A stretch of DNA of 33,575 nucleotides from contig JAPKDW010000018.1 of assembly GCA_028822375.1 (NCBI GenBank), positions 1-33,575 on the forward strand, given 5' to 3'. This stretch comes from Opitutaceae bacterium (lineage in GTDB: Bacteria > Verrucomicrobiota > Verrucomicrobiia > Opitutales > Opitutaceae). Below the pieces are notes generated by a model that was not told the origin of the DNA, made no database searches, and saw only the letters and a list, made by a program, of their open reading frames with translations. Shown here in pieces: positions 22,166 through 30,958 of the stretch; within the stretch, counting starts at the first letter, position 1; each line of letters opens with the position of its first letter. The translations under genes were made by a program, and so were the position numbers.

Positions 22166-23584
22166 TCACCCGGTGAACAGTTTATGCACGACTTCTCCGG
22201 AGTTGAGGGTTGGTCGTTCCAGGCGACCGCCTGATTTGAATTCGAGGTTCATATGGTCGAGGCCCATTGCATACAAAATGGACGCGTGCAGGTCGTGTAC
22301 GTGGCAAGGCTCCTCGACTGCCCATAATCCGAGTTCGTCGGTCGAACCGATGACTTGCCCGCCTTTTACGCCACCTCCCGCCATCCACATGGTGAATCCA
22401 TAGGGGTTGTGATCTCGGCCGTCGCCTTTTTCGCTCATGGGCGTTCGCCCGAATTCGCCGCCCCATACGACTAATGTGTCTTCCAGCAAGCCGCGTCGTT
22501 TTAGGTCCTCGAGCAGGCCCGCGACAGGCAGGTCCATCGATTCGCACATCTTGCTGGCCTTGGTTTCATGATCCGCATGGGAATCCCATTTGCTGCCGGT
22601 TCCGCTATAGACTTGGACGAAGCGAACTCCTCGTTCGACCAATCGCCTGGCTTGCAGGCATTGGCTCCCGAATGCGGCGGTCGATTTTCCGTCCATTCCG
22701 TACAGCGTTTTGGTCGCATCGTCTTCTAGGCTTAGATCTACTGCCTCTGGGGCTTCGGCCTGCATCCGGTAAGCCAGTTCGTAGGAATCGATCCGCGCTT
22801 CCAGTTCGTCTTCGAATGTATTTTGCTTGGCATGACGCCGGTTCATTTCTTTCAGAAGGTCCAATTTCCCGCGTTGCCGTCTATCGCTAAGGCCCTCGGG
22901 CGGATAGAGATTTGGGATGGGAGTAGGTCCGTTTCGAAACAGCGTTCCTTGATAAGTCGCGGGCATGAAACCGGTGCCCCAATTTCGGACTCCTCCGAGT
23001 GGCATGGAATTATTATCGACCAAGACAACGTATCCAGGAAGGTTCTGATTTGCAGTTCCTAGTCCGTATACCGACCAAGCTCCGAGCGAAGGCCGTCCCC
23101 CGAGAGTCGATCCTGTATTCATTTGGCAAACCGAGCCCACGTGGTTGAGCCCGTCTGCCCAGCAGGATCGAATAACCGCTAGGTCGTCTGCATGTTTAGC
23201 GATGTTGGGACACCAATCCGAAATCCAAAGTCCGCTCTCTCCGTGCTGATTCCACGTTCGGGGCGAACCCATTAAGGGCGACCCTTGCTCGCCCATCGCG
23301 GTGACCGGTTCCTTGAAGCTGGATGGCAAACGCTGCCCCTCTAATTCGTTAAGCAGAGGTTTCGGGTCGAACATGTCTATGTGGCTTGGGCCACCTTCCA
23401 TAAAAAGGAATATCACATTCTTGGCCGTGGCCTTGTGCCGACTCACTTTGGCGAGCAATGGGTTGCTTGCCGCTCGCGCTTCATCCTGACCGAGAATGCC
23501 CGCAAGGGCGACTCCAGCTATGCCGCCGCCCGCTTTCATTAGAAAGTCGCGTCTCGATACGGCTGCTCTTACGTGGTAGTTCAT
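22166..23584 (-). CDS. DUF1501 family protein with Tat signal
   Basis: A 472-residue protein starting MNYHVRAAVSRRDFLMKAGGG, a twin-arginine signal (SRRDFL) followed by a hydrophobic region, so it is exported folded. The body has sulfatase/alkaline-phosphatase-like DUF1501 marks: NVIFLFMEGGPSHIDMFDPKP, GSTLGGRPSLGAWSVYGLG, FVQVYSGTGSKWDSHADHETK, VVWGGEFGRTPMSEKGDGRDHNPYGFTMWMAGGGVKGGQVIG. ATG 23584 is used because the in-frame ATG at 23657 lies inside the upstream gene. It starts 17 bases after the DUF1549/1553 gene, its invariable partner in Planctomycetota and Verrucomicrobiota. The reaction is not established; a hydrolase with metal ligands is likely. Confidence 0.93.
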   Translation of the reverse strand: MNYHVRAAVSRRDFLMKAGGGIAGVALAGILGQDEARAASNPLLAKVSRHKATAKNVIFLFMEGGPSHIDMFDPKPLLNELEGQRLPSSFKEPVTAMGEQGSPLMGSPRTWNQHGESGLWISDWCPNIAKHADDLAVIRSCWADGLNHVGSVCQMNTGSTLGGRPSLGAWSVYGLGTANQNLPGYVVLVDNNSMPLGGVRNWGTGFMPATYQGTLFRNGPTPIPNLYPPEGLSDRRQRGKLDLLKEMNRRHAKQNTFEDELEARIDSYELAYRMQAEAPEAVDLSLEDDATKTLYGMDGKSTAAFGSQCLQARRLVERGVRFVQVYSGTGSKWDSHADHETKASKMCESMDLPVAGLLEDLKRRGLLEDTLVVWGGEFGRTPMSEKGDGRDHNPYGFTMWMAGGGVKGGQVIGSTDELGLWAVEEPCHVHDLHASILYAMGLDHMNLEFKSGGRLERPTLNSGEVVHKLFTG

Positions 23585-23601
23585 TTTGTCCGATCGAGGG
23601 T

Positions 23602-25737
23602 TCAGTTGATATACAGGAATTCGTTTGTATTTAATAAAACATGACACAAGTCGATCCATGCAGTTCTCCTAGAATCGTTTTTAGAATGGGCGTATTCCAA
23701 GAATGTTCGAGCGCTTTCAAGCTCTTCGATCGACGGGCTACGCCCGAAAGCGAAGCGATAGGCTTGGGCGATACGATCGGAGGCGCTTACGCCTTCGTCT
23801 TCGAGAACGCGATCGGCGAAACGTTCGGCGCGGGTGATCGACCATTGCCCGTTTAGAAGGGTCAGCGCTTGGATCGGAGTAGTGGTGGTGTCGCGAGTGG
23901 GGCAGCTGTTGTGGAAATCCGGCGTGTCGAAGGCGTTCATCATTGTCATGAGTTTATTACGTTTGTTCTGCACGTATATGGAGCGCCGGTTTGTCTTTTC
24001 CTCAGACACTGCAGGCCCGCCCATACTTCCATCGATTTCACCGCTGACGAATAACATCGAATCGCGTAACTGTTCGGCATCCATTCGCTGAACGGGCATC
24101 CGCCAAAGGAAGTGATTGTCCTGGTCTATAATTTCGGCTTCCGCGAAATCCTCGGGAACGGTCGCCTGACGATAGGTCGAGGAGGTCATGATAATTCGGT
24201 GCATGGCTTTCATGTCCCAGTCTTGTTCGACGAATTTCCGAGCAAGCCAGTCGAGCAATTCAGGGTGAGTCGGTTGCTGTCCGAGATGGCCGAAATCATT
24301 GCTCGACGCCACGATGCCGGTTCCGAAATGCCATTGCCATATACGGTTTACGATTACGCGGCCGCTTAAAGGGTTCTCTCCATCGGTTAGCCATCGAGCT
24401 AGTTCTGCTCGTTGACCGGTACTGTTCTGGCGCTTCTCGAATGTTGGATCGGCTATGTCTAAAATCGAAAGGTAGCCGGGCTTGATCAATTCCCCATCAC
24501 GATCCGAGTTGACGTAGGCTCGAGGCGCATCAGCTCCAATGTCGCGAACCGCAGAGACCTGGCCTAGATCTTTTGGTTTGAAGTGATCGAATGTTTTAAG
24601 TTCTTTCTTTAACTCCTGCCATTGCTCCAGTTCTTCGCCTTTGATGTGCTTTGCGAATGTTTTTGCCGAACGATTGGAAAGCATTTTGAGCCCGAACCGG
24701 GCGAGCTGTTCTTCGTACGGCGTTCGATCTTCCGTATCCAGAATTTCTTGCATATAGGTAGGGAGCTTTTTTCTGAAAAACGCCCACTCGGTTTTCACTG
24801 CTTTGTCTTTGATTGGGGCCATCTTCGCGTGGATGCCTGCCGTCATCTTTTCCCAAGCGAGATTCTTTTCAATGTAGGTTTCGTTTGTGACAATGCTGTT
24901 TAGTTGGATTTCTTCCCAGGGTGAGATCGCGGAGAAAAATGCCCGAAAGCGATAGTAGTCTTTTTGGCTGATCGGGTCGAATTTGTGATCGTGGCAACGA
25001 GCGCACTTCATGCTTAGTCCCAGGAATACATCGCCGGATACATCAGCTATGTCGTCTAAGGTGGCTTCCCAGTGACGACTCATGTCCGGTTGATTGTCTT
25101 CGTAGGGCCAAAGCCGCAAGTATCCGGTAGCTTTCTTTGCGTCATCACTATCTGGGTACAGTTCGTCTCCAGCGATCTGCTCTTTTACGAACCGCGCGTA
25201 GGGTTTGTTCTCATTGAACGATTCGATAACGTAGTCGCGATATCGCCAGGCATTGGGCCTGAGGGCGTCCGATTTGAAACCGTCTGAATCGGCGTACCTG
25301 ACGAGGTCCAGCCAATGACGGGCATAACGTTCTCCATAGCGCGGCGATTCTAGCAAGCGATCGATCAGGCGTTCGTAGGCATTCGAGCTTGAGTCGCTAA
25401 GAAATGCGTCCACCTCTGCAACGGTCGGAGGCACGCCGTGCAAGTCTAGGGAGACACGGCGGATCAGGCTTTGGCGAGTGGCTTCGGGACTGGGTTGGAG
25501 GCCGTGCGTTTCGAGACGGGCTAGCACGAAGGCGTCAATAGGATTTCGCGGCCAGCTGGCATTGCGCGTTTCCGGAACCAGCGGCGATTCGATTGCTTGG
25601 AAAGCCCAGTAGGACTGGTCTTCTTCACTGAATGAATCGTCGGTTTTTTTCGCGTCAAGGGTAGCGATTGACGCGAAAAGGGCGCAGCAAATAACGAGTC
25701 CTTTTAGAGGATACGGCACTGGAGCTTTGTTTCTCAT
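23602..25737 (-). CDS. DUF1549/DUF1553 protein with CxxCH motif
   Basis: A 711-residue exported protein; signal peptide about residues 1-29 (YPLKGLVICCALFASIATLDA), start at ATG 25737 because the in-frame extension to 25824 would bury the signal. DUF1549 covers about 60-260 (NPIDAFVLARLETHGLQPSP, RRVSLDLHGVPPT, YGERYARHWLDLVRYADSDG), with the cytochrome-like CARCHDHKFDPIS (Cys245, Cys248, His249) as a possible haem or metal site. DUF1553 lies at about 430-690 (RAELARWLTDGENPLSGRVIVNRIWQWHFGTGIV, RMDAEQLRDSMLFVSG, ALTLLNGQW). No separate cytochrome c domain is fused. It forms an operon with the DUF1501 gene; function is thought to concern extracellular or periplasmic carbohydrate metabolism but is unproven. 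Confidence 0.93.
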   Translation of the reverse strand: MRNKAPVPYPLKGLVICCALFASIATLDAKKTDDSFSEEDQSYWAFQAIESPLVPETRNASWPRNPIDAFVLARLETHGLQPSPEATRQSLIRRVSLDLHGVPPTVAEVDAFLSDSSSNAYERLIDRLLESPRYGERYARHWLDLVRYADSDGFKSDALRPNAWRYRDYVIESFNENKPYARFVKEQIAGDELYPDSDDAKKATGYLRLWPYEDNQPDMSRHWEATLDDIADVSGDVFLGLSMKCARCHDHKFDPISQKDYYRFRAFFSAISPWEEIQLNSIVTNETYIEKNLAWEKMTAGIHAKMAPIKDKAVKTEWAFFRKKLPTYMQEILDTEDRTPYEEQLARFGLKMLSNRSAKTFAKHIKGEELEQWQELKKELKTFDHFKPKDLGQVSAVRDIGADAPRAYVNSDRDGELIKPGYLSILDIADPTFEKRQNSTGQRAELARWLTDGENPLSGRVIVNRIWQWHFGTGIVASSNDFGHLGQQPTHPELLDWLARKFVEQDWDMKAMHRIIMTSSTYRQATVPEDFAEAEIIDQDNHFLWRMPVQRMDAEQLRDSMLFVSGEIDGSMGGPAVSEEKTNRRSIYVQNKRNKLMTMMNAFDTPDFHNSCPTRDTTTTPIQALTLLNGQWSITRAERFADRVLEDEGVSASDRIAQAYRFAFGRSPSIEELESARTFLEYAHSKNDSRRTAWIDLCHVLLNTNEFLYIN

Positions 25738-25908
25738 GGGTATATATTGGGGCAGTTGCCGAAGTAAACAGGGGGTAGTGGTGAGGTGTTCATAGATTGT
25801 TCCACAAATCGACAGAATCGTCAAGGTGACAGCGCTGAACCTGGGGACGCTGCTGCGCGTTGCTCCTATTGTAGGTTGCCTCGCTGAGGCGACCCTTTTT
25901 CGTCCGCT

Positions 25909-25975
25909 GGCGGGTCAGCGACCCGCCCTACAGAGATCGAGATGTAGGTTGCCTCGCTGAGGTGACAGTCGTTGG
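25909..25975. repeat. 67-bp direct repeat, copy 1
   Basis: Identical to 26166-26232 except for one A/G difference. It contains two hairpins: GGCGGGTC/GACCCGCC around AGC, and GCCTC/GAGG around GCT, joined by CTACAGAGATCGAGATGT. Confidence 0.9.
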
Positions 25976-26165
25976 GTTGGCGGGTCAGCGACCCGCCCTA
26001 CAGTTGATTTGCTCAAAGACATTGGACTAATATAAACAATCTCTAAGAAAAAACGCGCGTCGTGCCACCACAATACAAGCCCCAGGTGGTACGTGGCCTC
26101 CGGACGCGTTCTTTCAACCCGAGCAACCCCAAGCCGCCTCGCTGAGGCGACATCTCATTCCAAGC

Positions 26166-26232
26166 GGCGGGTCAGCGACCCGCCCTACAGAGATCGAGAT
26201 GTGGGTTGCCTCGCTGAGGTGACAGTCGTTGG
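26166..26232. repeat. 67-bp direct repeat, copy 2
   Basis: Second copy of the 25909-25975 unit, one mismatch, same orientation, 190 bases downstream of the end of copy 1. The high identity implies recent duplication or selection for the paired hairpins. Confidence 0.9.
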
Positions 26233-26441
26233 ATTCGACAATCGTTTTCGTGGATGAATCGTCGATTGAGGCTCAACAACTAGAATAAACACGATGAATT
26301 TGTGTACGATTAGCTCCACCTCCAATAGCGCGATTGCAGGTGGAGCGGGCGCATGGAGTATGGACTTGAAAGCTTCTTGAGGTTCGTTTGAAGGCAAAGG
26401 GGCTTGCTTTCTAAAGGGTGGCTCCCCTTAGATCGCGTCCT

Positions 26442-27323
26442 ATGGGCATCGCTAAATTCCCGGCAACGGTAACCATGCCAAAGACGCAATTACCGTATCC
26501 GACGATTCTGGATTTTTTGGAAACACGATTTCCAAGGATTGATCGGGAGACGTGGCTAAGTCGGATCCAGGATGGCAAGGTACTCGATAATCGGCGCGAG
26601 CCGATTTCCCTAGATTTCCCCTATGCCCCGCTGGGAAAGCTATTTTATTTTCGGGAGGTGGAAGAGGAGATTTCAATCCCTTTCAAGGAGTCGATTCTGT
26701 ATCAAGACGCTAATTTTATCGTGGCAGATAAGCCGCATTTTCTGCCTACGACCCAAGGCGGACGATTTGTCGAGGAGAGTCTACTGCATCGTCTGCGAGA
26801 GCGGACGGGCAACGACGCGATCGCTCCAATTCATCGCATTGATCGCGAAACGGCCGGATTGGTTATGTTTTCGCTCAATCCGGAAAAACGAGCCGATTAC
26901 CAGCTGCTTTTTGAAAAGCGACTAGTTACAAAGGTTTATCATGCTATTTCGGGGAATGTAGCGGAGGGCGCGATTAGCGAGTGGAATGTTGAGAATCGAC
27001 TTGAGCGTGGGGATCCGCCATTTCGAATTCAATCGGCGCCAGGGGATGTTAATGCTCGATCGCGTATCGAAATAGTGGACACGCGAGAGGGGCGATCGTA
27101 TTTTCATTTGCACCCGCTGACTGGCAAGAAACACCAATTGCGTCACCACATGGCCTCGATTGGTTTTCCAATCGAAAACGATAAATACTATCCTAATCTG
27201 CAGGACGAGTCGCCGGACAATTATGAGAAACCATTGCAGTTGCTTGCAAAGGAACTTCGCTTTGATGATCCGGTAACGGGCGAGCCAAGGCATTTCGTTT
27301 CGCGGAGAACGTTGATTTGGTAG
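26442..27323 (+). CDS. RluA-family pseudouridine synthase
   Basis: A 293-residue cytoplasmic enzyme. The catalytic motif is PIHRIDRETAGLVMFS with the nucleophile Asp124; YVADKP-like FIVADKPHFLPTTQG precedes it, and HPLTGKKHQLRHHMASIGFPIENDKYYP is the conserved C-terminal motif. It isomerises uridine to pseudouridine in rRNA or tRNA; the exact site cannot be told. The N-terminus lacks a complete S4 domain but keeps a short PYPTILDFLETRFP region seen in a subgroup whose members begin about 20 residues earlier. ATG 26442 is chosen; GTG 26418 and ATG 26475 are alternatives. It stands alone. Confidence 0.92.
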   Translation: MGIAKFPATVTMPKTQLPYPTILDFLETRFPRIDRETWLSRIQDGKVLDNRREPISLDFPYAPLGKLFYFREVEEEISIPFKESILYQDANFIVADKPHFLPTTQGGRFVEESLLHRLRERTGNDAIAPIHRIDRETAGLVMFSLNPEKRADYQLLFEKRLVTKVYHAISGNVAEGAISEWNVENRLERGDPPFRIQSAPGDVNARSRIEIVDTREGRSYFHLHPLTGKKHQLRHHMASIGFPIENDKYYPNLQDESPDNYEKPLQLLAKELRFDDPVTGEPRHFVSRRTLIW

Positions 27324-27426
27324 TCGAATTCCCCATTGTACGACTACAATATTTTCAATCCGAATACCTTACAGATCAAGCCTTCGAAGTTGTCTTTAAG
27401 AGCGCGAGGCCTTCGGTTTCTAAAGC

Positions 27427-27472
27427 AGCACAGGCATCTTGCCTGTGAAGAAACGGGCTGGAAGCCTGTGCT
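27427..27472. repeat. Short palindromic intergenic element
   Basis: AGCACAGGC (27427-27435) pairs with GCCTGTGCT (27464-27472), and an inner CAGGC/GCCTG hairpin (27431-27445) competes with it. This type of GCACAGGC palindrome is a common dispersed element in related genomes, in my experience. It lies in the gene-free stretch 27324-27634 between two convergent genes. Confidence 0.6.
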
Positions 27473-27552
27473 ACTCTTTAATCCCTTTGGGTAAATACCT
27501 CGAAGTTTGTCGCGTATGCGACTTGTCGGGGGCTTGGTATACCTTGAAAATA

Positions 27553-27593
27553 ATATGGCCGCTTGGAGATCGGTCGCTACCTGTTGAACACCT
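27553..27593 (-). repeat. Dispersed repeat, copy 2
   Basis: The minus-strand sequence includes GTAGCGACCGATCTCCAAGC and matches 12334-12373 over about 41 bases with a few substitutions and one indel. The two copies are 15 kb apart in opposite orientation and in unrelated surroundings, so this is a dispersed element and not a local duplication. Confidence 0.75.
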
Positions 27594-27634
27594 TAGGGCT
27601 TGTGCTCCGGGGATGCTCTATTTCAGGGCCTCCC

Positions 27635-28126
27635 TTACAGGTCTTTCCAGGTGTCTTTTTTTGCGAATACGAGGGTGCGTGTTTGCGAACCTAAAAGAAT
27701 ATTCACGGTGTTGACCTGTTCGGGGATAATTTCTCGCAGGGCATCGTGACGCATGGAGAGTGTGCTTGGCAGGGGCGCTTCGGCTTCCTGAAAGACGAGG
27801 ATTTCGTCGTTGTCCATTTCTGCTCCGATGAGCTTGAGCGTTACGGGCTTTCCGTTTGAGCGGTCGACGATGTGGAAGTGCTTTTCGATGTATAGGGATA
27901 GCTGGGCTCGCGCCTCCAGCGTATCCAAGGACCACTGCGGGTCTTTCAATATCTCAGATAGGACAACTTCTACGTCGTGAGCATGCAGGTGGTGGACGAT
28001 CTCTATTTGTCCGGTATTCTCGTTGAGCTCGATCGTCGTTAACCCTTCGGGGAGACGATGAGCTAGCAACGCGGTTGTTCCGAAGAACAGAACGGCGAAA
28101 AAGGGAAGAAGCTGGGATCGTGTCAT
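27635..28126 (-). CDS. DUF6702 family secreted protein
   Basis: A 163-residue protein with a signal peptide (MTRSQLLPFFAVLFFGTTALLAHRLPEG, cleavage near the AHR). The mature part, with TIELNENTGQIEIVHHLHAHDVE, YIEKHFHIVDRSNGKPVTLKLIGAEMDNDEILVFQEAE and a final NILLGSQTRTLVFAKKDTWKDL, matches the DUF6702 pattern as I know it. These proteins often sit next to an M1-type peptidase gene, as here: it starts eight bases after the peptidase stop. It probably acts in the periplasm with that peptidase, but its function is unproven. Confidence 0.7.
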   Translation of the reverse strand: MTRSQLLPFFAVLFFGTTALLAHRLPEGLTTIELNENTGQIEIVHHLHAHDVEVVLSEILKDPQWSLDTLEARAQLSLYIEKHFHIVDRSNGKPVTLKLIGAEMDNDEILVFQEAEAPLPSTLSMRHDALREIIPEQVNTVNILLGSQTRTLVFAKKDTWKDL

Positions 28127-28134
28127 CGACCTAA

Positions 28135-30657
28135 TTATTCACTCGTGGTTTTGAGCGGGACGTCTTTCTCGTCCTTATCTTTTCCGCCTTTGATGGGGCG
28201 TAGCTTTTCGAGCATGTCGGCCATCAGGTCTTTTTTCTTGGGGTCGGACTTGTAGAGTTCGATGCGAGAGCGTTTGATGCGGCTCGGGAAATGATTGTTC
28301 GAATAGTCGGCGTCCGCTATTTCGTGGCGGGCGTCGAGTTCGATTGATTGCATCGCTTGATCGCGTATAAGCATCTTTGTAACCTTTTTATGGTTACGTC
28401 TCCAGATCTCGGCGGGAATCATCATAGAGTCGCGGGATCCGTCCTCATTGGCGATTCGAAGCGGAATCGGCATAACCAACCCACCGATATTCTCGAAGTC
28501 GACAAAGTAGATGTATTGGTTTTCTTCGAGCGCTCGTTCCAAGGCAGCTTTTTCCCAGTCCTTGAGTCCCTTGATTAGCGTTTTGTATTTGTTTCGGTCC
28601 TTGTTGGTGACGGTGAGAGGATCGTTTTCGTTGTAGAAATCCGCGAGTTCGGGGCGACGGTCTAGTCGGAGAGAAAGGTCTTGTTCGCGATTGCGAATTT
28701 GCGGAAGCGGCTCTGGATTGTCGCGGTCGCGTTTTGCGCGTTTGAATTCCGCTTCCACGTCCGGATCTTGCGAGGAGACTTGATATTCTCTCACGTCGGT
28801 GATGCCGAGGTCTACATGGTCCGTGCTATAGAACCAGCCGCGCCAGAACCAATCCAGATCGATGCCGGAAGCGTCTTCGAGCGTGCGAAAGAAATCAGCC
28901 GGAGTAGGGCGTTTGAATTGCCAGCGTTGAGCATATTCGCGGAATGCAAAATCGAAAAGCTCTCGGCCCATAACGGTTTCTCGCAAAACGATTAGGGCGG
29001 ACGCAGGTTTTGCGTATGCGTTGGCTCCGAATTGTAGAATCGAATCCGAGTTGGTCATGATGGGAACCTGATTCTGACTGGACATGTATCCGGAAATCGA
29101 ATCGAGCTTGTTTCCGCTGCCGGTAGCCGTTTCGCGGTATTTTTCTTCCCACTCGGTTTCGGCGATGTATTGGACGAAGCTGTTGAGGCCTTCGTCCATC
29201 CAGGTCCACTGACGTTCGTCGGAATTGACGATCATGGGGAAGTAGTTGTGTCCGACTTCGTGAATGATTACGCCGATGAGTCCTGTTTTGGTTCGTCGGG
29301 AATAGGTTGAATCCGGTTTGTCCTCCGCATCTTCGTCGTCCTCGGATTCGCTGTCTTCTTCGTCTTCATCCTCTTCCTCGTCGTCGGAGTCATCGTCTCC
29401 GTCTTTTTTCTTTTTGTAAGGGTCTGGTCGATACCCGTTGAAGGTGATCATCGGATACTCCATGCCGCCGCGTTTCCAGGTGTTGACGGATTGGGATGTC
29501 GGGTAGGGATAGTCGAATGAAAGGCGCGAATAGACTTCCATCGTGTGGACGACTGCTTCGGTGGAGTAGATCGACCAAATGGGCATGGCTTCATTGGGGT
29601 AGAAGGACATTGCGAGGACTTCTTCCTGTTCGGCTCCTTCTTGCCTATGAATCATCGCGTCCCAGATGAACTTGCGGGAGCTCGACCAGGCGAAGTCGCG
29701 TACGTTTTCAGCTTTGAAATTCCAGGTTTTCGTTCCGTCGGATTTTTCGTTTTCGTTTTCCAGGGCTTCTTCGGGAGTGACGAGGTATACGGGTTTATCC
29801 GCTTGGCGCGCTTCGTCCAGGCGATCGCGTTGATCCCGGCTCAATACGCTGGCAGGGTTTTGTAGCTCGCCAGTGGCAGAAACGATGTGGTCTTCGGGAA
29901 CGGTAATCGCCACTTCGTAATCGCCGAATTCAAGCGTGAACTCACCGCGTCCGAGGAACTGTTTGTGTTGCCAGCCCGTGTAGTCGGTGTAGGCGACGAG
30001 TCGCGGAAACCATTGGGCGAGAAAGAAAATGTAGGTGTCGCTTTCCGAGAAATGCTCGAAGCCGTTGCGTCCGCCCACACGGGTGTTGTTGATGATGTTG
30101 AATGCCCAGTCGATTTTGAAGGAATGGCTGTCGCCGGGGTTGAGCGCTTTAGGAAGATCGATACGCATCATTGTATCCACGATCGTGTATTTGAGGTCCT
30201 TTCCTTTGCTATCGGTGACGCTTGTTAGTTCGTGCCCATGGGCCCGTTCGTCGTAGATTTGTTGGCGAGCGAGGGCGCTGTAGCTCAGTTGATCTTTGCT
30301 TGATGCGGCTTCGGTGACGCGAGCGGCAGAGCCTTCGGCGAAACGGTTTTGGTCCAGCTGCAACCAAATGTAGCGCAGAGAGTCGGGAGAGTTGTTCGTG
30401 TAGGTAACGGTTTCGGATGCGGTGATCCGTTGCAGCGATTCGTCTAGGCTTACGTCGATCTTGTAGTCCGCTCGTTGTTGCCAGTATTGGGAGCCGGGAG
30501 CTCCGGAGGCTGTGCGGTAAGTGTTGGGAGTGGGTAGGTCTACATCGAGTTGGCGAAATGCGTCATAGAAGCTGCCTTTGGTTTGACGAATGGCGTCGGC
30601 CATCGCGAGCGATTGCAAGGCGACGAGGGCGAGTAGAAGAGCGTGGAAGAGTTTCAT
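28135..30657 (-). CDS. M1-family zinc metallopeptidase, secreted
   Basis: An 840-residue exported protein with a signal peptide (MKLFHALLLALVALQSLAMADA). The gluzincin site is intact: HEVGH at 466-470 and the third zinc ligand Glu489 in DERQWTWMDEGLNSF, giving HExxH-18-E. Upstream GGMEYPMITF corresponds to the GxMEN exopeptidase motif, though the final Asn is absent. Between these lies a very acidic insert (about 419-446, nearly all Asp, Glu and Ser) preceded by KKKK. The N-terminal domain (YKIDVSLDESLQRITASETVTYTNNSP) is the M1 beta domain. It probably digests peptides outside the inner membrane, next to the DUF6702 protein. Confidence 0.92.
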   Translation of the reverse strand: MKLFHALLLALVALQSLAMADAIRQTKGSFYDAFRQLDVDLPTPNTYRTASGAPGSQYWQQRADYKIDVSLDESLQRITASETVTYTNNSPDSLRYIWLQLDQNRFAEGSAARVTEAASSKDQLSYSALARQQIYDERAHGHELTSVTDSKGKDLKYTIVDTMMRIDLPKALNPGDSHSFKIDWAFNIINNTRVGGRNGFEHFSESDTYIFFLAQWFPRLVAYTDYTGWQHKQFLGRGEFTLEFGDYEVAITVPEDHIVSATGELQNPASVLSRDQRDRLDEARQADKPVYLVTPEEALENENEKSDGTKTWNFKAENVRDFAWSSSRKFIWDAMIHRQEGAEQEEVLAMSFYPNEAMPIWSIYSTEAVVHTMEVYSRLSFDYPYPTSQSVNTWKRGGMEYPMITFNGYRPDPYKKKKDGDDDSDDEEEDEDEEDSESEDDEDAEDKPDSTYSRRTKTGLIGVIIHEVGHNYFPMIVNSDERQWTWMDEGLNSFVQYIAETEWEEKYRETATGSGNKLDSISGYMSSQNQVPIMTNSDSILQFGANAYAKPASALIVLRETVMGRELFDFAFREYAQRWQFKRPTPADFFRTLEDASGIDLDWFWRGWFYSTDHVDLGITDVREYQVSSQDPDVEAEFKRAKRDRDNPEPLPQIRNREQDLSLRLDRRPELADFYNENDPLTVTNKDRNKYKTLIKGLKDWEKAALERALEENQYIYFVDFENIGGLVMPIPLRIANEDGSRDSMMIPAEIWRRNHKKVTKMLIRDQAMQSIELDARHEIADADYSNNHFPSRIKRSRIELYKSDPKKKDLMADMLEKLRPIKGGKDKDEKDVPLKTTSE

Positions 30658-30958
30658 GATGCTGTTATCTGGCGTTGGGTCGAAGACTGCGGTTAGAGCC
30701 GCTGGGGCGAATCGGAAAAGAAGCAGCAGACAAATTGGTTAGCTAGCTTAGGCTTTGCAATTATTAAGCGCGATCGAATTGATTCGCTCGAGTGCGGTTT
30801 AAGGTGATTGGAAATGATATCTATCCAGTTTTGTTGCTTTCGTTGGAGAAAGGTAGGGCAGTCTCGCCGAGGCTGCAGTTGAATTCCGGTTTTTGATTTC
30901 GGCTCCTCGGCGGCCTCGGCGAGGCCGCCCTACCGCTATCAATCGCACCCTTGGTTCG
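30658..30958. other. Intergenic region upstream of the M1 peptidase gene
   Basis: About 300 bases without a gene. It holds the inverted repeat at 30852-30934 and, on the minus strand, must contain the promoter of the peptidase/DUF6702 pair; no -35/-10 pair stands out. Confidence 0.6.
30852..30934. repeat. Inverted repeat, 25-bp arms
   Basis: Left arm 30852-30876 begins GGTAGGGCAGTCTCGCCGAG; right arm 30910-30934 is its reverse complement with three mismatches, around a 33-base spacer. The arms contain GCCTCGGCGAGGC-type palindromes. It resembles other short mobile palindromes in the window but has a different core. It could also act as terminator for the DUF6807 gene, whose stop is nearby on the same strand. 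Confidence 0.8.

Larger units (their letters stand above)
25738..26441. other. Repeat-rich intergenic block without genes
   Basis: About 700 bases without a believable gene; ORFs here are translations of repeats. It contains two 67-bp direct copies (listed separately), an extra GGCGGGTC-AGC-GACCCGCC hairpin at 25979-25997, a GCCTC-GCT-GAGGC hairpin at 25878-25890 and a related one near 26133, and an imperfect stem around 26052-26110 (AACGCG/CGCGTT and ACCAC/GTGGT). It separates the minus-strand DUF1553 gene from the plus-strand pseudouridine synthase gene, so both promoters should lie in it, but I cannot point to one. Confidence 0.7.

Noticed and set aside
25861-26232. CRISPR array
   Set aside because: Repeats are self-palindromic, irregularly spaced and joined without unique spacers of equal size; no cas genes in the window.
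27439-27714. 91-residue plus-strand ORF
   Set aside because: Runs through two repeat elements and into the antisense of the DUF6702 gene; no protein likeness.
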